Source of the DNA: Didymella arachidicola
Taxonomy: Eukaryota > Ascomycota > Dothideomycetes > Pleosporales > Didymellaceae
NCBI GenBank assembly: GCA_016630955.3
Contig: CM049987.1
Coordinates: 1,550,001 to 1,614,000, forward strand
DNA length: 64,000 nt
Direction: 5' to 3'
This document shows positions 1 through 9,419 of the stretch, one piece after another. Below the pieces are notes generated by a model. It searched no databases. It saw only the letters and a list, made by a program, of their open reading frames with translations, and had not been told where the DNA came from. The translations under genes and the position numbers were made by a program. Each line of letters opens with the position of its first letter. The stretch's first letter is position 1.

Positions 1-235
1 TGAGAGGGGGATGGCAGGGGACTGAGTCAGTATGATGGGCTACAGAGGGACATCGAGATTAACAATAAGGTTCGTTAAGATGGAAAAAATTGAGTATTAC
101 TGCACAGCTGTTATGTACACTACGATAGGAAGCCTAAAAGCTATCTATGGTTTCTCCCCACTCTATGGAAATCAAGTGTAATTCTAAGAAGAAAAGTGCT
201 TGCCCGTGGCGACGGATACGAAACGCCTCTTTCCC

Positions 236-1626
236 TTAGCGCAGGCGTGCGATAGTCGCGTTTGAGCTTGCCCCACGCACATTGTCGTACTTGCTCAACG
301 GGTAGTTCAAGTTGTTCTGGTCCGTTTCGAGAGCCTGAATACCACCCAGCGCCTTGCTCACAGTGCTGACAAGGCTCTTGTCATCAGTACGGTCAGAGCT
401 GGAGTCCCACCACCACGCGCCGCCAAGCTTCTGGTTTTTCAAATACTTCGCCTTGAGGGTCTGGATCTCAGGTGTGTCAAAGCTGACGAACTGGCGAGTC
501 TTCTGGTCATAAGACCAGGAAGCAATTGCCTTCTTATCAGTATAAACGGTGCTGCCGTTCAGCGGGAGCGCCTTGTAGTCGAGCACACCAGCTTCCCAGG
601 TGCCGTCGCCGGAGCCATTGAACTTCTGGCCGAGGCCATGGTCGAGACGACCGGCATTAGCAAAGGAGCGACCGTATAGCGGCATACCAAGGATAATCTT
701 GCGAGGAGAGGCAATTTTTGCCGCGTAGTACTCAACAGCCTGTACGGTGTTGTAGTCTGTTGCGCGAGGGTTCGACAAAGATGGGTAGACGTTGCTGAGG
801 TGCCCAGTGTAGTTGGAGAAACCTGGACCCATGTAGTCGAAAGCCATTAAGTTCCATATCGAGACGTAGGGGTCCATAGCAGCGACATCAACATTGACGT
901 AGTGTTGAGGTCCTGCAGGTGCCGAGATCGAGATAGTAAAATGGTACCCTTCCGCGTATTTTGCAGAGTACTCATCGTAGGCTTCACGGCACAACCTGAC
1001 GGTATCGGCGAGGTTCGCAGCATCAGTTGCATCTTCAGGATACTCCCAGTCGACTGTATCAAAGTCAGTAATGCCAGAGCCGAAGTTGTGGATTACACAC
1101 TATCGATGCCGTCAAGACCGAGATCTGTGATCAATTTCAGAGTGGATTCTGCGAAACGAGAGCGCCCAGCGCTTGTTGCCAGCGCAGTCTTGAAGTTCGC
1201 CCTGTACGACCAACCTCCGACAGACAGACTGGTCTTGAGGCTACGATGCTTTTGCTTAAGTTTGTAGAGTTGGTTGAAGTTGCCTAGTAGCTGTGTGCCA
1301 TTGCTAGCGACATCCCCAGGGTAGGCATACTGCAGATCAGCCCATTCGTCAGAGAGAAACACCTCGCCAGTGGTACTGTTGACATTTGCGAAGGCATAGG
1401 TGATCTTGGTGAGCTTGTCCGCAGGTAGGTCTGTGACAAAGTGCTGGCGAGCATAGATAGCCTGGGACAGTCAGCAGACGACCGAGACTAGCTCAGTGAG
1501 ATCCTTTACCCAATTCACGTAGAAGACGCCCACGTCGTAGCCCTTCGTTGAACTTCCATCTTCAACGGGCGCAGCGCCGGTAAGGAATGGAAGCGCAGAG
1601 AGCGCGGCAAAGTTGAGGAAACGCAT
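236..1626 (-). CDS. Secreted GH18 endochitinase
   Basis: Hydrolyses beta-1,4 links in chitin; expected to be secreted for wall remodelling or mycoparasitism. Three exons on the minus strand: 1626-1510, 1461-1101 and 1053-236, with 48- and 47-bp introns, giving 431 aa. The N-terminus MRFLNFAALSALPFLTGAAP is a signal peptide, which is why I chose the ATG at 1626 rather than an in-frame one 14 codons upstream. Splicing at 1100/1054 rebuilds the catalytic motif DGIDIDWEYP (DxxDxDxE; acid Glu163), which neither exon contains alone. SVGGW, the MAFDYMGPG strand and GAWWWDSSSD near the C-terminus are further GH18 landmarks. Length and layout match the fungal class V chit42/CTS1 group. There is no chitin-binding module or GPI signal. 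Family is certain; substrate range is inferred. Confidence 0.95.
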
Positions 1627-2376
1627 CTTGAAAGAGAGGACGGCTGCAGTGAGCCAGTTGGGGATCAAAAACCAAAGGAGGTGAAGGAGTGTGCGAAGTA
1701 AACGAGACTGATCTCTTTCACTTGCTGTACATCGAGCCCTTTAAATCCCAGTACTATAACCCGAGACGTCCTTCGCTCTCGCTCTAAATTAGCTCCTGAC
1801 CAATCAAGCGTTTTGCAGATCAGGCAGACGAGCCCTTCGTGCCTTGTGCCAGGCCAGTGTTGATACGAGCGAGCTAGATTTGGCCGTGGTGAAGCCTTGT
1901 AGAGCGAATGGATGATCTGCATGGGCGTTTAGGTTTTACAAAATTACATCGTGATCCCTGTACATGATACGGCTCTTCAACTGAGGTTTTGATGGTTCGG
2001 TATTGTCCCGCCTGTCCAAGCGTTCCGGTCGTTTCGAAGGTGGTGCCATTCGGGCCTACGTCAACGCGCGTTTCGATCAAATTACGGTCTCATAAACTCC
2101 AATACGTGTATTCGGCCCTGGTCCATGTCGCGGAACTGCGCGGAGATCGCAGACGTCAAACAATAACCTTGAGGAGAAAGCGCTTGCTTTCACTGGACTA
2201 CTGTGTAAGACCCATGGACCCTTCCCAAACGCACATCAATTGCGAGCCCCTGGCACACTGCTGTTCTTCACGATCCCCCTGCATGCACCTGCAACCAACC
2301 GGAAATTTGAGATACGGCTTAAGACTGGGCAAGGCTATCAGAATTTCGAAATTCTTGAACATAGAAGAGAGGTTAC
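1627..2376. other. Intergenic, upstream of chitinase
   Basis: Holds the chitinase 5' leader and promoter on the minus strand. A TTTAAA-like box lies about 115 bp before the chosen start. I see no conserved reading frame; the small open frames have no family resemblance. Confidence 0.4.
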
Positions 2377-2828
2377 TTACTGAGCAAACAACGAGCGTGG
2401 GATAAGCTGCAAAGTCATTCGCATAGCATAGGGCTTCTGCCCTACCATCGTTGCTTGGGGTTCCCAGCTATTTAGGCTCTTACAGGTCCCTACCTTCAGA
2501 TCAGGCAAGTGTAAATGTGGGACAGATAGGGTTTCCGCTGTCAACACGACCTCGTTGGTGTTCACGAGGTACGTCCCGGTGCTGTGGGCAACACTCCGCA
2601 GCATTCGGTCGACTTGTGCATTGCCCCATACATCTATCAAAACTGTTTTGTAGAGGCACGGTATGGCCAGAGTACAGAGCTGCTTGGAGGTCCGGCAGGA
2701 TGCTTCCAGCTGCGAGTGAAAATGGAACTGTTCATGCGCCAGTACATACCACATCGAACGAGAGCTAACGGTGCGCTCGTATCATCGAGATTCAGCGCAT
2801 CTATAATGAGATCCGGAAAGCCCATCAT
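2377..2828 (-). pseudogene. F-box-like protein relic
   Basis: Two overlapping minus-strand frames together resemble the start of a fungal F-box protein. The first (from 2828) has GFPDLIIDALNLDD, like the LPxxLLxxIL start of an F-box. The second (2754-2377) has SKQLCTLAIPCLYKTVLID, like the second half of an F-box. A GTATGT...TCGCAG intron (2749-2710) could be drawn between them, but it joins the wrong phase and runs into a stop, so the frame seems broken. No full LRR or WD40 partner domain follows. The transposon at 2914 lies just upstream of this remnant's 5' end. I read it as a decayed F-box gene; it could be chance similarity. Confidence 0.35.
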
Positions 2829-2911
2829 GAAGGCTGCAGGAAACTACGTTGTCAAGATGTGATGTTGATGTTGGTGCAACTATGGAGCGGGAGCACTACC
2901 TGAACAAAAAA

Positions 2912-2913
2912 TA
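2912..2913. other. TA target-site duplication, outer element, left
   Basis: TA dinucleotide directly before the left inverted repeat of the outer transposon, paired with TA at 6600-6601, as expected for Tc1/mariner/pogo insertion. Confidence 0.85.
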
Positions 2914-2978
2914 ACGTGTTCCACCAGTAAGCTGGCCACACCAGTAAGCTGGCCACCCCACCCAACTTAACGCGACTC
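2914..2978 (+). repeat. Outer element left TIR
   Basis: 65-bp inverted repeat starting ACGTGTTCCACCAG; matches the reverse complement of 6535-6599 with two mismatches. Contains a CACCAGTAAGCTGGCCAC unit twice in tandem. Confidence 0.93.
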
Positions 2979-2995
2979 AGCTTGCGCCAACAATT

Positions 2996-4638
2996 ATGAC
3001 TCGACAACAACGTCCTAAGCAGACCTCTTGTGAAGGTAGATTAAGTCTTGCGATAGTCTCTTATCAGAATAACCCACGTCAATCACTCCGCGGGCTTGCA
3101 ACAGCGCACGAGGTCCCAAGATCGACTATGCAGACGCGTCTTCGCGGTATCCAGCCACGACTAGAGACAGTCTCTGTCAACCGCAAGCTATTAACTACTG
3201 AAGAGCAGTCTCTCGTGCAGTGGATCCTAGACCTTGATCGACGAGGATTTCCACCCCAGATTATCGACGTACGACGTATGGCAGACGCTCTACTCGCTAG
3301 CCGCGGCCAAGATCCTCCTCCACCTGTAGGCAAGAACTGGGTGTCGCGCTTTGTCAACAGCCAGCCTGAGCTACAGACAAAGTGGAATAGGAAGTTCCAC
3401 AGTCAGCGCGCTTGCTGCGAGGATCCTGTCGCTATCGCAGCGTGGTTCAAGCTCGTAGATGAGACGCGGCAGACCTATGGGATACTAGACGCAGACACGT
3501 ACAACTTTGATGAGACTGGCTTTATGATGGGCGTCGCAGCGATGTCTAAAGTAGTCACGAGCTCAGATACAGCAGGTCGCGCTACTGTTATACAGCCAGG
3601 TAATAGAGACTGGGTCACGACGATTGAGTGTATCAACGCGTCTGGCTGGTGTCTCCCACCATTCGTGATCCTGTCTGGTAAGCTCCACCAGGCTAGCTGG
3701 TATCAACACCTCCCGCCAGACTGGGTAGTCGCTGTATCAGACAATGGCTGGACGACAGATGAGCTTGGTGTAGAGTGGGTAAAGCACTTTAACAGACATA
3801 CGGCGTCTCGTACGTGTGGAGTCTACCGTCTTCTTATCCTTGACGGCCATAGCAGCCATGCTACACCCGAGTTTGACCAGTTCTGCACAGAGAACAAGAT
3901 TATCACTCTCTGTATGCCAGCGCACACGTCACATCTACTCCGCTTGACGTAAGCTGCTTCTCTCCTCTTAAGCGAGCGTACGGTCACGAGATCCAGGAGC
4001 TCGCCCGCCAAGGCGTCTACCACGTTGACAAGATAGACTTCCTCACGATCTATACACGGATCCGGCCGACAGTATTCACACAGGAGAGTATTCAAGCTGG
4101 CTTCCAGGCGACAGGGCTTATCCCTCCCTGCCCAGATCGCGTTCTATCGTCGCTTACAGTCATCCGGACCCCATCTCCACAAGCAACAACAGCAGACAAC
4201 AACGTTGCATGGACTGCAGACAACAACGTTGCATGGACAGCAGAGACGCCGCGTACAGTAGCGCAGCTTCAGCAACAGGCTCAACACGTACAAGATCTCC
4301 TTCGTCGCCAGTCACAGAGCCCAACAAGCCAAGCTATCCGCCAGCTCGTTAAAGGATGTCAGCTTGCGATGAACTCAGCGACTATACTCGCAGAGGAGAA
4401 TAGGAAGCTGCGTACAGCTAGTCAGCGCCAGCGACGTAAGAGAGACCAGCGGCGTCAATATATAGCTCGTGGGGGCGCTCTCCAGGCGCAGCTGGTGCAG
4501 CAGCTTGCTGCAGAGGCACAAAGGGTAGTTGTAGAGGGTGACGAGAGTCGGACAACTCAAGGACGTCAGCGCGCTCCGCCAACGTGTACGAAATGTCATA
4601 TCCAAGGACACACGCGGACTCAATGTAGACAGTGTTAG
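2996..4638 (+). pseudogene. Pogo/Fot1-type transposase, frameshifted
   Basis: DDE transposase of the CENP-B/pogo group. Frame 1 (2996-3952) has an N-terminal psq-type helix-turn-helix, a CENP-B-type DNA-binding segment (from LTTEEQSLVQWILDLDRRGF), the first catalytic Asp in YNFDETGF and the second in LILDGHSSH. Just before the third Asp the frame shifts at about 3941. The downstream frame continues with LDVSCFSPLKRAYG, a long tail and a C-terminal CCHC knuckle (CTKCHIQGHTRTQC), ending 4638. Comparison with the HILQPLDV motif of the inner transposase suggests loss of four bases. A 24-bp in-frame duplication lies at 4192-4239. The protein would lack the third catalytic Asp, so the copy is probably non-autonomous. 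Confidence 0.9.
4192..4239 (+). repeat. 24-bp in-frame tandem duplication
   Basis: Two copies of a 24-bp unit beginning GCAGACAACAACGTTGCATG, encoding the octapeptide ADNNVAWT twice in the linker after the DDE domain of the outer transposase. Confidence 0.85.
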
Positions 4639-4675
4639 ACTAACTATCTACAAAATTACACGCTATTATCTTATA

Positions 4676-4717
4676 ACGCTTTGTACGGCTGAATGGCGCA
4701 CCCTACTGAAATGGCGC
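4676..4717 (+). repeat. Inner element left TIR
   Basis: 42-bp inverted repeat matching the reverse complement of 6468-6509 with one mismatch; preceded by target TA at 4674-4675. Confidence 0.92.
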
Positions 4718-4820
4718 GCTTTGTCGCACATTCACCTTTGCACCTTAATATCTCAACACTACAACAAGCAATTCAGGCGTGCGATGGCTTAGATTAATCC
4801 TCTATCTCTGCTACATCTTT

Positions 4821-6428
4821 CTAGCAGGTGCGCTTGTTGTGCCCGGTCTTGCCGCACGTCTTACAGCGACGTTTATTCTTACTGCTGCTACCTACCTGCG
4901 CACCACCTTCTTGTGCCTCAGCCTTAGCGTCTATCTCCTTTAGTATTTCCTCTGCCTCTGCCTGCGAGAGAGTCCCGCCTTCCTGAATCCGCTTCTTTTT
5001 GCGCTTCTTACGCTCAGAAGCAGCCTCATTTACCTGCTCAAGCTTAGCTATCCTTGCCTCAAGCAGCGTGTGAGAATGGTCCCTCTTTACAGACCCCCTT
5101 TTGACCTGCAGAACCATCTCAATAATTGAGTCAGGAGAGGAACTCTTATGTTCCCTTATCCTCTTGATTATTAGCGTTGTCTGGCTGTCAATTTCAATCG
5201 CGTTGGTTGGTGTTTTAGGTTGCCAGTTAGTAGGCCCTGGTAGAGGCGGTGTTGGCGTGCGAGGCTTGACTTCAAGCCTTGACAGCACCACCTCTAGGTT
5301 AAGTGGAACCAAGCCAGTTGCTTTAAAGCTTGATATAATGTTGCTCTTTGATATAGCCTTGTCGTATACTGGTTGAAACGTTGCTAAGAAGGTCTTTTTG
5401 TCCACATGGGTGATGTGACTGTCTGCCAAGCTTTTAATTTCCTTCTTATACGCCTGCTTTAGCGGGGCAAAACACCCAACGTCAAGTGGCTGCAGGATGT
5501 GAGAGGCGTGCGGAGGCATGCAGAGAGCAATAATCTTGCTTTCCTCGCAGAGGTTTTGGAATTCGAGTGACTTATGGCTCTCGTGGCCATCAATAATCAG
5601 CAGCCGATGGCTACCTACAGTAGCAGCCTCTGTATGCTGGATAAAGTGCTTTAGCCAGGCAAGGCCAAGCTCATTCGAGGTCCAGCCATTCTTGCTAACC
5701 CCAATCCTCCAATCCTTTGGGTTGTTAACGTACCAGGCCTTGTCGTGGTGCTTTGCTTCAAGGATAAAGAAGGGTGGGATAGACCAGCCCATCGCGTTGA
5801 TACAAGCGATCAGAGTTATCCACTCACGATCGCCAGGCTGGACGCTGAGTGGTGCAAGACATCTCTCAGAAGCAGTTACTACCTTAACTGACCCTCCAAC
5901 GCCTATCTGGAACCCAGTCTCGTCAAAGTTGTAGGTATCTTGGTCTAGGATGCCGTACTTGGCTTTGACATTGCGTACAAGGTCAAACCAGGGACTGATA
6001 ATAGCTGGATCGCTGCACAGGACTCTCCGGTAATCCCTTAGTCTAGAAATCTGAGACTTGATCTCAGGTTTCCGTCTGATAAACCGGTAGACCCAGTGTT
6101 CTCCAACCTTGCCTGCACTGCGAGCAGCCAGCAGTTGATCAGCCATCTCTCGCACGTAGGCAAGCGTAGGGCCAAAGCCTCGCGCGTCAAGCTTCCTTAT
6201 GTATTGAATAAGCACCTCCTCTTCTTGCCTTGTAAGCTTACACGCGTTAGGGTGGACAACGCGTTGAGAAGCTGGTTTGGCGCGTTGCCTTCGAAGGGTA
6301 GTTTCAGGCACGTTGTAGACAGCAGCAGCGCGTCGCTGGCTTAGATTCGCGTTTGATTTCATAGCTTTGATAGCAAGGTCAATTCTCTCTCCACGAGGAA
6401 GCAATTCAAGATTAATTTGTTGCGACAT
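4821..6428 (-). CDS. Intact pogo/Fot1-type DDE transposase
   Basis: 535-aa transposase with no intron. Order: N-terminal psq-like HTH (about residues 10-60), CENP-B HTH (about 65-130), DDE_1 catalytic core with Asp in YNFDETGFQIG, LLIIDGHESH and ILQPLDVGCF, a Lys/Glu-rich coiled region, and a C-terminal CCHC knuckle CKTCGKTGHNKRTC (CX2CX4HX4C). All three catalytic acids are present and the frame is open throughout, so the copy may be active. It cuts and pastes at TA sites. The closest relative in view is the outer element's transposase, which has the same architecture but a clearly diverged sequence. Start is the first ATG, 81 bp inside the right end of the element. Confidence 0.95.
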   Translation of the reverse strand: MSQQINLELLPRGERIDLAIKAMKSNANLSQRRAAAVYNVPETTLRRQRAKPASQRVVHPNACKLTRQEEEVLIQYIRKLDARGFGPTLAYVREMADQLLAARSAGKVGEHWVYRFIRRKPEIKSQISRLRDYRRVLCSDPAIISPWFDLVRNVKAKYGILDQDTYNFDETGFQIGVGGSVKVVTASERCLAPLSVQPGDREWITLIACINAMGWSIPPFFILEAKHHDKAWYVNNPKDWRIGVSKNGWTSNELGLAWLKHFIQHTEAATVGSHRLLIIDGHESHKSLEFQNLCEESKIIALCMPPHASHILQPLDVGCFAPLKQAYKKEIKSLADSHITHVDKKTFLATFQPVYDKAISKSNIISSFKATGLVPLNLEVVLSRLEVKPRTPTPPLPGPTNWQPKTPTNAIEIDSQTTLIIKRIREHKSSSPDSIIEMVLQVKRGSVKRDHSHTLLEARIAKLEQVNEAASERKKRKKKRIQEGGTLSQAEAEEILKEIDAKAEAQEGGAQVGSSSKNKRRCKTCGKTGHNKRTC

Positions 6429-6467
6429 TGTTGGTGGTGGTTAAAAGTAGTGAGGTCTTGGCAAGGT

Positions 6468-6509
6468 GCGCCATTTCAGTGGGGTGCGCCATTCAGCCGT
6501 ACAAAGCGT
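6468..6509 (-). repeat. Inner element right TIR
   Basis: Reverse complement of 4676-4717 with one mismatch; followed by the duplicated TA at 6510-6511. Confidence 0.92.
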
Positions 6510-6534
6510 TATTGTTGTAGAGCTATCGCGTTAA

Positions 6535-6599
6535 GAGTCGCATTAAGTTCGGTGGGGTGGCCAGCTTACTGGTGTGGCCAGCTTACTGGTGGAACACGT
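6535..6599 (-). repeat. Outer element right TIR
   Basis: Reverse complement of 2914-2978 with two mismatches over 65 bp; followed by the duplicated TA at 6600-6601. Confidence 0.93.
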
Positions 6600-6601
6600 T
6601 A

Positions 6602-7255
6602 TCGGACACCTTTGGCCGCTGACCTCATCAAAAGTGTACGACTTTTTTTGTCTAGGTGGTGGGAGCGTATTTAGGCTAATCGAGAGGCGGGGAAGACGCG
6701 TCGGCATCTGGACTGACCACCTTGGCAAACTTTGCGCGCAATCACATGACGAATGTGATACTGGGCGGTCATAGCGTCCTTCCGCTAGTAAAGTGGGCTG
6801 TCTGGGTTGTGTACACCTTGCAATTTATCTGTCGATCGAGTTTGCGGTTTGACACCCACGCATCCACTTGAAAATGCGTCCTGGTAGCCCAGCTCTGAAA
6901 GTCTGCAAGGCAGAGCCTTGTGCGCTCGGGCCAAGACTGAGGAATTCTGCGCGTGACTCCAGGTTCGCTATACATCTCGGCTGATTAGAATGTTGAAAAT
7001 AAGAATCTCTTAATACGCTGCAGTTCTTGATTAGTCGGCTAGTCACTTTTTGCAGTTTCAATAGAACTCCCACAGTCTCCTTTCCGCCAGACGCGTTGAT
7101 CTTGGTAATACACGGCGAAGGGGCAAAGTAGACGCGAGCGAAGTTTGGGGCACACCATGGAATAACGGACAACAGTTCAAATACACTGCAGGATGCCCTC
7201 GATTGCCTAAATCCTACCGCAATAAACAACGAAACCCTTCACTTCGGCTTGTCCC
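6602..7255. other. Intergenic, no gene seen
   Basis: Between the right end of the outer transposon and the stop codon of the transporter gene. The open frames here show no family resemblance. Confidence 0.4.
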
Positions 7256-8544
7256 TCAGACGATGGCCTCGGGGTTCTCCACCCTTCTCTTCGCAGTGCC
7301 CACACCAGCAATGCCCTTCGACTGATCCGCGCCTAGCCACGGCTTCAGTGCCTCAGATAACGTCGTCTGCCTGACGAAGTATAATACTTGTCCCAAGATT
7401 ATCAGAACAAACGCTATAGGGTACATCCAATGAATGCTCAGCCCGAGAACCTTAACACCGATTGCAACACCCCAGAAGCTTCCTGTCAATAATGAGATGT
7501 TGAAGAAGGCAGCTGAGGACAGACGAAATAGCACCGGCGCCAGCGAGTAGAACAGCGCCAGAATGAAAGTGTAACCGGTCAGGTAGCCTCCAACCTTGCT
7601 GTTCCAAGTAGCGTTGCGGAAGGACGTGCGATCGAAGATACCAGCCTGGGTGCCGTTGATGAACATGCCCCAGAACGCCAGCTGTCCAACAACCTCGTAC
7701 AGTGGTTTCTCACTAACGAGGTACTCCTCAAATACATTGCTCAGACCGTAGAAAGTCGCACCAAGCAGCGCGAAAAGATCACCTTTGACCTCGTCAGAGG
7801 CGCCAAAGCTGTTGCTCCCCGTGATCTGATCGGAGCCAAAGATCACGCCCAGACCACCAATGCAGAACAGGATACCAGCGATCTGAGTGTAGTGGTACCT
7901 CACCTTCAGGAAGAAGAATGAGATGACGACTACGATGACGATGGCCCAGAAATTGATGAGCTGCGCGGATAGGATGGTAGTGTAGCGATAGGCGAGCACC
8001 ACGAAGTAGTTCCCTTCGACATCGAGGAAGGCCAGAATGAGGAAGCGCCAGCCGTCGAAGATGACCAGGCGTCCCCACTTCTTGAAGCCGTATTTGTAGA
8101 TGGTGTAGGAGGTGTAGATCAGGTTGAGGAGGACGTAGTTGAAGAAGGATTGGAAGGCGGGGATAGAGGTTCCCTCGTTGGCGAGGAGGGAGGAGAGCGT
8201 GTTTGTGCTCGTGATGCAGATAGCGAGTACTGTACTGGTGTTAGCATTACTGTGCTCAAAAGTCATATTGCTCCAAGAGGCCTACCTTGTCCAAGGAGCA
8301 GCGTCAACCAGAACTGCTTGGTCTTGAGGTATTGGAACCAGCGACCCTTGCTCTGAGCATCTCTTTCAAGAACCTCATTGCCCGTTCCTACAGCGTTGAG
8401 AGGTGTGCCAGTGCGCTCATTCTCAGAGCTACCAGTGACCTCTAAGTTCTTTATATGCACAGTCTGGGTGACGACAGGAGCAGCGTGGATATCTTCGCCC
8501 TTGCCGAAGAAGCCATCAGCTGGATGAGGGTGCGGCTGGGCCAT
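7256..8544 (-). CDS. SLC35F-type (DUF914) solute transporter
   Basis: Multi-pass membrane protein of the drug/metabolite transporter superfamily, SLC35F1/F2/F6 branch; substrate unknown. Exon 1 is 8544-8286, exon 2 is 8229-7256, with a 56-bp intron; the join reads FWLTLLLGQ-VLAICITSTN, which is continuous in this family. 410 aa. About 70 cytosolic N-terminal residues precede some ten hydrophobic segments, including WAIVIVVVISFFFLKVRYH and GILFCIGGLGVIFGSDQ. The last 30 residues are hydrophilic. Family is clear from the run VLAICITSTNT...GNYFVVLAYRYT; localisation (plasma membrane or endomembrane) cannot be told. Confidence 0.92.
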
Positions 8545-9419
8545 TTCGACGTCTCGTTAGTGATCGTCTCTGCAGAGAACGCAAGTTGCGGTTTTGAAAG
8601 CGGGGTGTGGAGCTTTTAAGTCGCAGCGTGAGCGCAAAACTCCTGAAGTCGCTCACGGTCCTACACTGCCAGGAGGTAGTGAAGAGAAAGTTGAAGATTT
8701 GAGCAGCCATGCGCATCGCGGGGCGCGCCACATTTATGTGCCCGGCGCTCTATCTGCAGCTGGACTCGAGCAAAAAATGCTGGCTGGTTCACGCCTGTCG
8801 ATCCCCACATAGGCGCGATTAGTCTCCGAGGCTTGCCCCCAGCCGGTAACGTGCAAGCGGTGGACCCATGCTCTGGATTCCGGCCAGACTACCTAGACGA
8901 ATTCCGAATTGCTTTTTGGTGTCCGCGCATGCGTGATAGGGTTGCTGGAGGATCTTGAAACTAGATAGGTCGAATTTGCGCAATGTAAAGATAAACGAGG
9001 AAGCAATCTAGAAGAGGACATGGTCTGAAGTCGTTGTATCGAGATCGATTTTTAACGTGCAGAAAATATTCCTGGTAACACGGCTATGCACACCAGGAGG
9101 CCCAAGAGCCAGGTACGGGGCACGAGCGACGGGCGGGCGCACAGATGTGCGCATGCACAGGCGTAGCATCGGGTGGAGCCGCGAATTGTTATAGCCAAAG
9201 GTTCAAATAGGCAGACTATGATAATGAAAGTTATGCCTCAGCCAATCCACCACCTTACTTCGCAAACCCACAAGAGTAAAGTTTTCCACAAGCCGTTGAA
9301 ACAATAACAGGAAAGGGGTAGGTGCAGTACTTGAACCAACAGTCCTTCGAATCACAGGCACAAGCTCAGCATCGAATCTTCAGAGTACCAGGGCATCTTT
9401 GAACCAAAAGTCCGATATC
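8545..9419. other. Intergenic, no gene seen
   Basis: Promoter side of the transporter and 3' flank of the eIF5 gene. No conserved frame, tRNA or repeat recognised. Confidence 0.4.

Larger units (their letters stand above)
4676..6509 (-). mobile_element. Inner Tc1/mariner (pogo/Fot1-like) transposon, apparently complete
   Basis: 1,834-bp element with terminal inverted repeats 4676-4717 and 6468-6509 (42 bp, one mismatch; termini ACGCTTTGTACGG), flanked by TA duplications at 4674-4675 and 6510-6511. It encodes one uninterrupted minus-strand transposase. It is inserted inside the outer element, so it is the younger insertion. The repeats hold two near-copies of a TGAATGGCGCACC-type motif, the same two-unit TIR design as the outer element but with unrelated sequence, so the two belong to different subfamilies. 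Confidence 0.93.
2914..6599 (+). mobile_element. Outer Tc1/mariner (pogo/Fot1-like) transposon, interrupted
   Basis: Class II element bounded by 65-bp terminal inverted repeats (2914-2978 and 6535-6599) differing at two positions, flanked by TA duplications. Without the inner element and its duplicated TA (1,836 bp) it would be 1,850 bp, a normal Fot1/pogo size. It carries one plus-strand transposase gene (2996-4638), now frameshifted. The inner element sits in the short 3' noncoding part between the transposase stop and the right repeat, so it did not damage the gene itself. Each inverted repeat contains two adjacent copies of a CCAGTAAGCTGGCCAC motif. Confidence 0.93.
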
